From positions 62,001-126,000 of the forward strand of contig OY780964.2 in assembly GCA_963675935.2 (NCBI GenBank): 64,000 nt of DNA. The letters are read 5' to 3'. The position numbers and the translations under genes were made by a program. Source of the stretch: G963675935 sp963675935. GTDB taxonomy: Bacteria; Planctomycetota; Planctomycetia; Pirellulales; Thermoguttaceae. Below, one piece after another: positions 8,803 to 17,228 of the stretch. Each line of letters opens with the position of its first letter. The first letter of the stretch is position 1. The notes beneath the pieces are model-generated. The model was given only the letters and a program-made list of their open reading frames with translations, did no database searches and was not told the origin of the DNA.

Positions 8803-11445
8803 ATGATCGACCCTCAACTCAGCACCGGACTGCCGGGATTGGACCGTGTTTTCAAGGGGCTGATTCCCGGCGATAACCTCGTGTGGCAAGTGGAATCGCT
8901 GGCCGATTTCGCGCCCTTCGTGGCGCCTTACGGGCAGGCCGCGTTGGCTCACGGTCGAAAGCTGATCTACTTTCGCTTCGCCGACCACCCGCCGCTGGTT
9001 CCGGAATCGCTCGGCGCCACGGTCCATACGCTTAGCACCACCGAGGGCTTCGAACGGTTCATCACTCAAATTCACAGTGTGATTCAAGCGGCGGGCCAGG
9101 GGGCGTGTTTCATCTTCGACTGCCTCTCGACTCTGGCCGAGGCGTGGTGCAGCGACCGCATGTTGGGCAACTTCTTTCTCCTGACCTGCCCCTACGTTTA
9201 CGACCGCCAGTCGCTGGCCTATTTTCCCTTGCTGCGCAACTGCCACTGCTTCCACGCCCTGAATCCGATCTCCGAAACGACGCAAATCCTGGTCGATGTC
9301 TTCCGGCACCACGACCGGCTCTATCTGCATCCGACCAAGGTGCAGCAGCGTTACTCGTCCACGATGCACATGTTGCATCTTTGGGACGGCGACCAATTCA
9401 CGCCGGTGACCGAGAGTTCGACCATCGCCGAAATTCTCACCGCGCAGCCTTGGGCCGGGCTGGAATCGGTGCGACTGCGGATGGGCAAGTGGAATCGCAC
9501 GTTTTTGCAGGCCGAGGAGGTTTGGGAGGGCGTCAGTCGCGGAGAGCGCCCACCGGCGGAAGCCGAGCGGCTCTTGCCCGAGTTGGTGCGCATGGCCGTC
9601 TCGCGCGACGAGCGCGTTGCGCGGCTTGTTCAGCGGCACATCGCCCTGCCAGACGTGCTGGGCATCTGGAAACGCATGATCGGCACGGGATTGATCGGCG
9701 GCAAGTCGGTGGGCATGTTGCTGGCCCGAGCGATCCTCAAAAAGGCCGACCCCCGCTGGAACGAATTGCTCGAGGCGCACGATTCGTTCTTCATCGGCTC
9801 GGATGTGTTCTATTCCTTCCTCGTCGAGAACGGCTGCTGGTGGCTGCGGCAAAAACAACGCGACCCGAGCGGCTTCCTCGAAAACGTGGAAGAGGTTCGC
9901 CGCCGCATCCTCACGGGCAACTTTCCCGCCCACATCGTCAACGAGTTCTCCGAAATGCTCGACTACTTCGGCCAGTCGCCGATCATCGTCCGGTCGAGCA
10001 GCCTGCTGGAGGACAACTACGGCAACGCCTTCTCGCCGGAAAATACGAGAGCGTGTTTTGTGCGAATCAGGGGCCACACCACAAGCGGCTTCAAGACTTT
10101 CCTGTCGGCCGTCAAGAACGATCTATGCCAGTTCAGCATGAGCGAAAAAGCGCTGCGCTACCGTGCGCAGCGAGAACTTGTTGGACAAGGACGAGCAGAT
10201 GTCGCTTTTGGTGCAGCGGGTTTCGGGCATCCGCTACGATGAACTTGTTCTACCCGCAAGACGGCGGGCGTCGGATTGTCACGCAATCCTTATGTTTGGA
10301 ATCAAGTGTATCGATCCGAAGGCAGGCGTCGTGCGACTGGTGTTCGGACTTCGGCACCACGGGCCGTGGATCGTTCGGACGACGACTACACGCGAATCGT
10401 GGCGCTCAATGCGCCCGACCGACGTCCGGAAAGCAGCATTAACGAGGTTCGACAGTTTTCGCAGCGTAAAGTCGATGTGATCGACCTCGAAGCGAACCAA
10501 CTTGTGGCGTACGAGTTTTCCGATGTGGCCAAGCGGAGTCCTCGGCCTGCCCATCGGCGATTTTTGCCTCGGCCGGCGGAACGGCTCTCGCGGATCGGAC
10601 GTATGGCGAAGAATCGCCAAGGCGATTGGACCGCCGCCTGTGCTCACGTTTGAACATCTGCTCACACAGACGGCGTTTGTGGACGATATGCGGCAAATGC
10701 TTCGCCATTTTGGAGGATGCCTACGACTACCCGGTGGATTTGGAATTCACGGCCAATTTCTCCAGACCGCAAACGAGTATCGAGATCAATCTTGGTGCAG
10801 TGCCGGCCATTGCAGGTGGCTTTCTACACGGCGTCGCGATCGAACTGCACCGCAAGTCAGTCAGTCGACAACGATTGCGTTTTAGAAGCGCACGGCGCGG
10901 TGATCGGCCAGAGCCGGGTGAACGTCATCGACCGGCTGGTGTACGTTTCGCCATCGGTCTATGGGCAGCTTCCGATTCGCGACCGATACGCGGTGGCCCG
11001 GCTGATCGGCCGCTTGCTGCACCTGGAGGAGCCGCGGTCGCCGCGGCAGGTCATGCTCGTCGGTCCCGGCCGCTGGGGCACCACGACGCCGTCGCTGGGC
11101 GTGCCGGTGTCGTTCGCCGAGATCGACACCGCCACGGTGCTGTGCGAGATCGTCGCCATGCGCGAAGACCTGGTGCCCGACGTCTCGTTGGGCACGCATT
11201 TTTTCAACGATCTGGTGGAGATGGACATTCTCTACCTGGCGTTGTTTCCGACGCGGAGCGATACGGTTTGGAACCACGCCTTTTTCGACCAGTCGCCCAA
11301 TCGTCTGGCGGAACTGTTGCCGGGCGAATCGCAATGGGCCGGCGTAGTCCGGGTGATCGACCTGCCGGCGGTTTCCGGCGACGTGCTCAAGCTCAACGCG
11401 AACGCCCTGACGCAGCAGGTGGTATGTTATTTGGAACGCGCGTAG
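8803..11445 (+). pseudogene. KaiC-like / PEP-pyruvate-binding protein, disrupted by many indels
   Basis: The N-terminus (STGLPGLDRVFKGLIPGDNL) resembles the start of a KaiC/GvpD RecA-like domain without a usable Walker A motif. From about residue 300 it continues into a pyruvate,phosphate-dikinase/PEP-synthase N-terminal domain (GTGLIGGKSVGMLLARAIL; VRSSSLLEDNYGNAFS). The frame is intact in frame 1 for 8803-10035 and again for about 10870-11445. Between these, the recognisable protein jumps among all three frames: YESVFCANQG in frame 3, LLDKDEQMSLLVQRVSGIRYDEL in two blocks in frame 2, GVGLSRNPYVWNQ in frame 1, PPVLTFEHLLTQTAFVDD in frame 2, EDAYDYPVDLEFTANF in frame 3. The residues stay family-like throughout, so the damage is indels only. 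The uninterrupted product would be about 880 residues. Substrate unknown. Confidence 0.8.
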
Positions 11446-11470
11446 TGGTGATATCCGCGGCACTGTGTTT

Positions 11471-11552
11471 GTTTAGCCGGCGAGCTTGCTCGTCGCGAAG
11501 TTGGCGATATTATTCGCAATCAAACGCGGCGAGCAAGCTCGCCGGCTAAACG
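11471..11552. repeat. Dispersed palindrome, family A (copy 2)
   Basis: Inverted arms GTTTAGCCGGCGAGCTTG and complement, between the disrupted PEP-binding gene and nadE. One arm has a C-to-T change (GCTCGTCGCG), so the arms are no longer perfectly matched. Confidence 0.88.
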
Positions 11553-11592
11553 GTTGGCAACCTAGAATTTTAACGACCGAAAGCTTTCCCCC

Positions 11593-13602
11593 ATGACTCG
11601 CATCCGCGTCGCCGCCGCCGTACTCAACCAAACCCCGATGGATTGGGCGGGCAACCGCGACAACATCCTCGCCGCCATCGCGTCCGCGCGGCTTCAACGC
11701 GCAAGCGTCCTCTGCCTGCCCGAACTGTGCATCAGCGGCTATGGCTGCGAAGACGCTTTCCAGAGTTCGGGATTGCAGGACACCGCCCTGGCCATCTTGC
11801 AAGAGATTTTGCCGGCGACGAAAGGCATGGCGGTCAGCCTGGGCCTGCCTGTTTTCCATCGCCGCGCACTGTTCGATTGCGCTTGTCTGGCGGTCGATGG
11901 CCGCATCGCGGGTTTCGTGGGCAAGCGATTCTTGTGCGGCGACGGACTGCATTACGAACCGCGATGGTTCAAACCCTGGCCGCACCAAGTGCGCGACTCG
12001 ATCGAAATTGACGGCCAAAAATATCCGATCGGCGATCTGGTCTTCGACTTGGGCGGAATCAAGATCGGCTTTGAAATTTGTGAAGACGCCTGGATGGCCG
12101 CTCGGCCCGGCGGCGGAATGTCGCCCCACGCGGTCGATATGATCCTCAATCCCAGCGCCAGCCATTTCGCTTTCGGCAAGTCAAAGGTTCGCCGCGGATT
12201 GGTCCTCGACGGTTCCCGTGCGTTCAACGTCACTTACGTGTTCGCCAATCTCCTGGGAAACGAAGCTGGGCGAGTGATTTACGACGGCGGCGCGATGATC
12301 GCCTCGGCTGGCCGGTTGTTGGCCGAGGGGCCACGGTTGTCCTTCCAGCCTTGGCATGTGACCAGCGCCGTCGTGGACGTGCAAGCTGCGCGCGGCGGCG
12401 CCGCCCGACTGGCGAGCTTTCAGCCCGAGTTGGGTGAGTCGAATCCGCCGGAGGTCGCCTGTGATTTCCGCTGGCCCGACATCGATCCCGAGTTGTCCGA
12501 GCCTTGCCCTTCTGCGTGGCAGTCGAGTCCGCAGGTCAAGGAAGAGGAGTTCGCCCGCGCGGTGGCCTTGGGGCTCTTCGATTACCTGCGCAAGAGCCGC
12601 TCGCAAGGATTCGTGGTCAGCTTGAGCGGCGGGGCCGACTCGTCGGCGGTGTCCTGCCTGGTGGCCTTGATGGCGGAGATGGCCGTCGCGGAGTTGGGGG
12701 CCGAGGGCTTCCTCAAGGCCCTGTCGCACATGCCGGCTCTTGCCGGGACAAGCACTGCCAAGGACCGCGTGCGCGGTCTCTTGCACTGCGTCTATCAGGC
12801 GACTCGCAACAGCAGTCGGGCCACGCGGTCGGCCGCCACTTCGCTTGCCGACGCCTTGGGGGCGGAAATGTCTTGCCTGGAGATCGACGAACTCGTCGAC
12901 GGCTACATCGCGTGTATCGAGACGGCGTTACAGCGTAAACTCGCTTGGAAGAGCGACGACGTCGCCCTGCAAAACATCCAGGCGCGGGTGAGGGCACCCG
13001 GCGTGTGGCTTCTGGCCAATGTGAAGAACGCCTTGCTTCTGGCCACGAGCAATCGAAGCGAAGCGGCCGTTGGATACACCACGATGGACGGCGACACGTG
13101 CGGCGGCCTGAGTCCGATTGCCGGCATCGACAAGGCGTTTTTGTTGCAGTGGCTCCGCTGGCTGGAGACCGAAGGGCCGTCGGACCTGCACCCGATCGCG
13201 GCGCTGGCCGCCGTGACCCAAGTTCCACCCACGGCGGAATTGCGTCCGCTCGACACCCACCAGACCGACGAAGACGACTTGATGCCGTATCGAGTGCTCG
13301 ACGCCATCGAGCGTGCGGCGATTCGCGACAAGCAATCGCCGCTGGAAGTCTTCCGGCTTGTGCGGTCTCAGTTTCCAGATTGCAGCGAGAGCCAGTTGCT
13401 CGGGTGGGTCGAGCGTTTCTTCCGTCTGTGGTGCCGCAACCAGTGGAAGCGCGAGCGTTATGCCCCGTCGTTCCATCTCGACGACGAAAACCTCGACCCG
13501 AAGACGTGGTGCCGATTTCCGATCCTCTCGGGCGGATTCGAGCGGGAGCTGGAAGAACTGCGCCGCTACGTGGTGGACGTCGCCAAGCGACCTTCAGAGT
13601 AA
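11593..13602 (+). CDS. nadE: Glutamine-dependent NAD+ synthetase
   Basis: Final step of NAD synthesis: amidation of nicotinate adenine dinucleotide using glutamine. The 669-residue two-domain form is present. The N-terminal nitrilase-type amidase has its catalytic Glu in LCLPELCISGYGCED and Cys in KIGFEICEDAW. The C-terminal ATP-pyrophosphatase has the P-loop VSLSGGADSSAVSCL near residue 345 and LLATSNRSEAAVGYTTMDGD further on. The ATG at 11593 opens directly into the nitrilase fold. It appears to be a single-gene unit flanked by family A palindromes on both sides. Confidence 0.96.
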   Translation: MTRIRVAAAVLNQTPMDWAGNRDNILAAIASARLQRASVLCLPELCISGYGCEDAFQSSGLQDTALAILQEILPATKGMAVSLGLPVFHRRALFDCACLAVDGRIAGFVGKRFLCGDGLHYEPRWFKPWPHQVRDSIEIDGQKYPIGDLVFDLGGIKIGFEICEDAWMAARPGGGMSPHAVDMILNPSASHFAFGKSKVRRGLVLDGSRAFNVTYVFANLLGNEAGRVIYDGGAMIASAGRLLAEGPRLSFQPWHVTSAVVDVQAARGGAARLASFQPELGESNPPEVACDFRWPDIDPELSEPCPSAWQSSPQVKEEEFARAVALGLFDYLRKSRSQGFVVSLSGGADSSAVSCLVALMAEMAVAELGAEGFLKALSHMPALAGTSTAKDRVRGLLHCVYQATRNSSRATRSAATSLADALGAEMSCLEIDELVDGYIACIETALQRKLAWKSDDVALQNIQARVRAPGVWLLANVKNALLLATSNRSEAAVGYTTMDGDTCGGLSPIAGIDKAFLLQWLRWLETEGPSDLHPIAALAAVTQVPPTAELRPLDTHQTDEDDLMPYRVLDAIERAAIRDKQSPLEVFRLVRSQFPDCSESQLLGWVERFFRLWCRNQWKRERYAPSFHLDDENLDPKTWCRFPILSGGFERELEELRRYVVDVAKRPSE

Positions 13603-13616
13603 TGCAACCTTGGAAT

Positions 13617-13689
13617 GTTTAGCCGGCGGGCTTGCCCGCCGCGTTTGGGGGCGACATTCCACGAGGCGAGCAAGCTCGCCGGCTAAACG
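13617..13689. repeat. Dispersed palindrome, family A (copy 3)
   Basis: Inverted arms GTTTAGCCGGCGGGCTTG and GAGCAAGCTCGCCGGCTAAACG between nadE and pyrF, the second read in two parts either side of its axis. The left arm has the GGGCTTGCCCGCC variant and the right arm GAGCAAGCTCGCC, so each arm keeps its own internal palindrome. Confidence 0.88.
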
Positions 13690-13761
13690 ACATTGGGCGA
13701 GGGGGACTGTCAAAACGGCGGAAAAACGTCACAATGACGGTTTTTCGAGAGGAGCCGTTCC

Positions 13762-14694
13762 ATGTCGCCGTTCGCCGACCGCCTCGACGCCGCCGTGCGC
13801 CGCTGCCGCACGCCCGTTCTCGTGGGCATCGACCCCAGGGCCGAAAGCCTGCCCGCCGGATTCCTTGCCAATCCATCGGCGGCCGACTGGATGGAAACGG
13901 CCTCGGCCTATGAACGGTTCTGCCGCGAGTTGATCGACGTGGTGGCCCCGCTCGTGCCGGCGGTGAAGCCGCAGGCGGCGTTCTTCGAGCAACTTGGCCC
14001 GGCCGGCATGTCGGTGCTGGCCCGGGTGATCGCCTACGCCCAGGAAAAAGGGCTGCTGGTGATCTTCGACGGCAAACGAAACGACATCGGCTCGACCGCG
14101 ACGGCCTACGCCCAGGGAATTTTGGGCGCGGGCGCCTGCGGCCGAAGCGCCTGGGGCGCCGACGCCTTGACGGTCAGTCCCTATCTGGGCGACGACAGCT
14201 TGCAGCCGTTCATCGACGTGGCGACGCAGCGCGACGCCGGCGTGTACGTGCTGGTCAAAACATCGAACCCCGGCGGGCGGATGCTGCAAGACCTCGCGGC
14301 CGACGGCCGGCCGATCTACCGGCACGTGGCCGAATACGTCGAGCGGCAGGCCGCGGCAACTGCGGCGGCCTGCGGCTACGGCGCCGTGGGGGCCGTCGTC
14401 GGGGCGACGTATCCCGCGCAACTCGCCGAGCTGAGGGCGGCCATGCCGCACACGCTGTTTCTCGTGCCGGGCTTCGGCAGCCAAGGCGGAACGGCCCGCG
14501 ACGTCGCCGCGGCGTTCGATGCCAACGGCGGCGGCGCGGTGGTGAACAATTCGCGGGGCATCATTTTCGCCCACGCCAAGAAGCCCTATGCCGAACGTTT
14601 CGGCGACGCCCGATGGCAGCAGGCGGTCGAAGCCGCCACGCGTGACATGATCGAACAGCTTCGCGCCGAAACGCCGGCGGGAAGACTCTTTTAG
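13762..14694 (+). CDS. pyrF: Orotidine 5'-phosphate decarboxylase (type 2)
   Basis: Decarboxylates OMP to UMP, the last step of UMP synthesis; it is functionally linked to carAB upstream. The 310-residue protein is of the longer type-2 group. The signature FDGKRNDIGSTATAYA, with the Asp-x-Lys-x-x-Asp catalytic array, is near residues 100-115. VGIDPRAESLP is at the N-terminus and a phosphate-binding end (LVPGFGSQGGTARDV) is near residue 235. The ATG at 13762 follows a GAGAGGAG ribosome site. Confidence 0.95.
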   Translation: MSPFADRLDAAVRRCRTPVLVGIDPRAESLPAGFLANPSAADWMETASAYERFCRELIDVVAPLVPAVKPQAAFFEQLGPAGMSVLARVIAYAQEKGLLVIFDGKRNDIGSTATAYAQGILGAGACGRSAWGADALTVSPYLGDDSLQPFIDVATQRDAGVYVLVKTSNPGGRMLQDLAADGRPIYRHVAEYVERQAAATAAACGYGAVGAVVGATYPAQLAELRAAMPHTLFLVPGFGSQGGTARDVAAAFDANGGGAVVNNSRGIIFAHAKKPYAERFGDARWQQAVEAATRDMIEQLRAETPAGRLF

Positions 14695-14724
14695 CGGTCT
14701 ACGAGCCGACGAAGGACGCTTACC

Positions 14725-14783
14725 GTAGGACGGATTTCCAAATCCGTCCAGTTCCCAAAGACGGATTCGGAAATCCGTCCTAC
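14725..14783. repeat. Dispersed palindrome, family B (copy 2)
   Basis: Arms GTAGGACGGATTTCCAAATC and complement, between the convergent pyrF and lipoprotein genes. It could serve as a bidirectional terminator by position, but no T-tract is seen. Confidence 0.9.
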
Positions 14784-14793
14784 AGCGGCCCGA

Positions 14794-15426
14794 TCAGAAC
14801 TTCAGATTGAACTTGATGCCTTCCTGAATTCCCTTGGCGTCCTGGGCAACTTCCTGGCCGAGCGTCGTGGCGTCTTCGCTGCTGTACTTCGGCGGGATGC
14901 TCACGCCCTGCTTGGTGATGACGACGCGATACATGCCGGGGGCGACGCCCGGCGGGTTGCCAGGTCCGGTCCCCGCGATGGTGAGCATCGCCATGCCGTT
15001 CTGATCGGTCTTGCCCGCGGCGGGCTGAATCTCCTCGCCGAGGAATTTTTCAGGAACGAACTTCACTTCGGCCCCGGCGAACGGCTGGCCGTTGCGCGTG
15101 ACCATGCAGCTCAGCGACATCCGGCCGAGTTTCGATTCTTGCCATTTTTTGACCCGCGCGGCGATGGCGTCGGCCGTGATCGCGTTCTGGCCGCTGAGAT
15201 CGACCATCACGGCGGCGGCCTTCAGTCCGGGGCATTTGTTCAACTCGTCGCCGCTGATCTTGCCGTCTTTGTCGGCGTCAAACATTTCGACGGCCTTCGA
15301 CCCGGCTGCCGAGGCGTCGATGGGCGGCGGTTTGATGCGCTTTGGCTTTCCGCCCAAGCAGCCCGAATTTACGGCCAACAAACCGCCCAACACCAACGCG
15401 CAAGCAACCATCCAGCGGCAAGACAT
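14794..15426 (-). CDS. EF-hand-containing lipoprotein
   Basis: The 210-residue product starts MSCRWMVACALVLGGLLAVNSGC, a signal peptide ending in a lipobox-like NSGC, so it should be a lipid-anchored exported protein. Residues about 55-70 contain a calcium-binding EF-hand loop, DADKDGKISGDEL. The C-terminal half (residues 110-200) looks like the carboxypeptidase-regulatory-like beta fold often found in planctomycete secreted proteins (GMAMLTIAGTGPG; GMYRVVITKQGVSIPPKY). The ATG at 15426 is chosen because the open frame upstream has no signal-peptide character. No specific function can be assigned. Confidence 0.8.
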   Translation of the reverse strand: MSCRWMVACALVLGGLLAVNSGCLGGKPKRIKPPPIDASAAGSKAVEMFDADKDGKISGDELNKCPGLKAAAVMVDLSGQNAITADAIAARVKKWQESKLGRMSLSCMVTRNGQPFAGAEVKFVPEKFLGEEIQPAAGKTDQNGMAMLTIAGTGPGNPPGVAPGMYRVVITKQGVSIPPKYSSEDATTLGQEVAQDAKGIQEGIKFNLKF

Positions 15427-15529
15427 AGTTTGGACACCTTTTTGAAAGAGGACTGGGAGAAATATACTGGAAAGAGAGCGGGTCCGCCCGAACAACCCCA
15501 CCGTAGCGTAACACGGCATCGCGGATTCG

Positions 15530-16024
15530 TCAACCGGCCTTTTTCCGCTCGTAAGTCCCCATCAACACTCCTTCGGCCAGGATGTGGCCCTCGATTTTTT
15601 CGAGAACGGCCTTCTTATCCAAGCCGGGCGGGGCGTCCAACGGGGCATCGAGCGAGTAGAGCTTGAAGTAGTAGTGATGAACGCCGTGCCCCGGCGGCGG
15701 CATCGGGCCACGGTAGCCGGTCGCCTCGGCCGCGGGCCACGAGTTTTTGCCCTGCACCGCGCCGGCTGGCTCCTTCAGCCGCGACTTTCGAGGAACGCCC
15801 TCCGGCAATCCCTTCGCGTCGGCCGGCAACTTGTAGAGTACCCAATGAACCCACGGCTCATCGGTGGGGGCGTCGGGATCGTCGCAAATGAGCGCCAATT
15901 CCTTGGTTCCCTCCGGCAGGCCGGACCAGACAAGCGGCGGCGAAACGTCGTCGCCCTCGCCGGTATGCTTTTTCGGGATCGGATGTCCTTGCGTGAAGGC
16001 CGAACTGGTGATCTGGATCGTCAT
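15530..16024 (-). CDS. YbhB/YbcL-type phosphatidylethanolamine-binding (PEBP) protein
   Basis: A 164-residue protein of the Raf-kinase-inhibitor-like PEBP family. It begins MTIQITSSAFTQGHPIPKKH and contains the family motifs DDPDAPTDEPWVHWVLY and GHGVHHYYFKLYSLDAPL. Bacterial members bind small anionic or phospholipid ligands; the role is not well defined. The start overlaps (ATGA) the stop of a short upstream frame that encodes a perfect lipoprotein signal, so the intended product may be a lipoprotein whose signal is now out of frame (see the entry at 16021-16143). Confidence 0.9.
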   Translation of the reverse strand: MTIQITSSAFTQGHPIPKKHTGEGDDVSPPLVWSGLPEGTKELALICDDPDAPTDEPWVHWVLYKLPADAKGLPEGVPRKSRLKEPAGAVQGKNSWPAAEATGYRGPMPPPGHGVHHYYFKLYSLDAPLDAPPGLDKKAVLEKIEGHILAEGVLMGTYERKKAG

Positions 16025-16143
16025 GTTTTTTCCTCCATCCCGCAGCCCGCCAGTCCCACGCAACTCGCCAAAGCGACGAGCAGCATCGAGAGGAATTTGG
16101 GCACGAGACGGGGCGCGGCGACATGGGACGAGATTGGTTTCAT
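16021..16143 (-). CDS. Short lipoprotein signal ORF, probably the detached N-terminus of the PEBP gene
   Basis: Forty codons encode MKPISSHVAAPRLVPK, a hydrophobic stretch and a lipobox VGLAGC followed by GMEEKT and a stop that overlaps the PEBP ATG. The sequence just before the stop is an A6 run (GAG GAA AAA ACA TGA). One additional A would put the signal in frame with MTIQITSS, giving a continuous lipoprotein. Either a homopolymer error, a genuine frameshift mutation or slippage could explain it. Confidence 0.55.
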   Translation of the reverse strand: MKPISSHVAAPRLVPKFLSMLLVALASCVGLAGCGMEEKT

Positions 16144-16227
16144 CGCGTTCCTCCCTATTCGAGCATTATTTCTATACGTCGATTTGGGACGGGATGCAAC
16201 CCCCCGCGTCATCAGAACCGCAATGTT

Positions 16228-16292
16228 GTTCGTAGTTCCGCCTTTAGGCGGCTTGTGTGGCTCAACTTCCGCCTAAAGGCGGGACTACGAAC
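16228..16292. repeat. Inverted repeat with GTTCGTAGT arms
   Basis: Arms GTTCGTAGTTCCGCCTTTAG and complement CTAAAGGCGGGACTACGAAC, with near-perfect pairing, between the ymdB 3' end and the PEBP gene. It is a further member of the long-arm intergenic repeats; no second copy is seen in this window. Confidence 0.8.
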
Positions 16293-16305
16293 GACGAGCA
16301 GTCGG

Positions 16306-17115
16306 CTATCGTACATCGGCCAGTCGCTTCGCTTCGGCCTCGTCGACGCAGATCCGACGGATCGCGGTCGCTCGGCCCGTCGCCGCATCGACATCGACGA
16401 TCGTGCCGTTCAGACGCACGTCGCCGGTCGCCACGTCGTAATGCGTCGGCCGAAACGTGCGGGTTGTCTCCATCACCCGGGCGATCTCGCGGCCCAAAAT
16501 GCTCAGATGCGGCCCGGTCATGCCCACGTCGCACTGGAAGGCCGTGCCGCCGGGCAATATCTGTTCGTCGGCCGTCGGCACGTGCGTGTGCGTGCCCAAC
16601 ACCGCGCTGACGCGCCCGTCCAAATGCCGGCCCATCAACTGCTTGTCGCTGGTCGCCTCGGCGTGAAAATCGACCAGGATGACGCGCACGTCGCCCGGCA
16701 GCGCGGCCAGCACGCGGTCGGCCGCGTTGAACGGGCAGTCGATCGGCGGCATGAACACCCGACCCAACAGCGTGAAGATCGCCACATTGCCGAACTGCCG
16801 CGTCTTCAGCAGGGCGTAGTCGCGGCCCGGCGCGGCCGCCGGATAGTTCGCCGCGCGAACGATCTTGCGTTCCGATTGGAGGACGGGAAAAATTTCGCGG
16901 CGTCGGAAGGCATGGTCGCCCAGCGTGATGCCGTCGATGCCGGCCTCGATCAGTTCGCGATAGATTTCCGGCGTCAGGCCCGAGCCGGCGGCGGCGTTTT
17001 CGGCGTTGGCCACCACAAGGTCGAGATTCTCCTCGGCGCGCAGCCCGCGCAGGGCCTGCGTGCAAATATGCCGGCCAGGCTTGCCAACAATGTCGCCGAT
17101 AAGAAGAATACGCAT
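16306..17115 (-). CDS. YmdB-type metallophosphoesterase
   Basis: A 269-residue protein of the YmdB (TIGR00282) family, which in other bacteria hydrolyses 2',3'-cyclic nucleotides and influences RNase Y activity. Metal ligands of the calcineurin-like fold are visible: ILLIGDIVGKPGR at the N-terminus, VVANAENAAAG near residue 35, GDHAFRR near residue 65, FHAEATSDK near 150 and GTHTHVPTAD near 175. It lies directly downstream of rny on the same strand, the pairing seen in many genomes, which supports a shared role in RNA turnover. Confidence 0.93.
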   Translation of the reverse strand: MRILLIGDIVGKPGRHICTQALRGLRAEENLDLVVANAENAAAGSGLTPEIYRELIEAGIDGITLGDHAFRRREIFPVLQSERKIVRAANYPAAAPGRDYALLKTRQFGNVAIFTLLGRVFMPPIDCPFNAADRVLAALPGDVRVILVDFHAEATSDKQLMGRHLDGRVSAVLGTHTHVPTADEQILPGGTAFQCDVGMTGPHLSILGREIARVMETTRTFRPTHYDVATGDVRLNGTIVDVDAATGRATAIRRICVDEAEAKRLADVR

Positions 17116-17228
17116 AAAATCACGGAAGGTTTAGGAAGAGGGGGAGATGAGGAGAGGGGGAGAAGGGGAGATAAAAAAGATGCATTGCTCGTCTCCCACT
17201 CTCCCACTCTCCTTCTCTCCCCCTCTTG

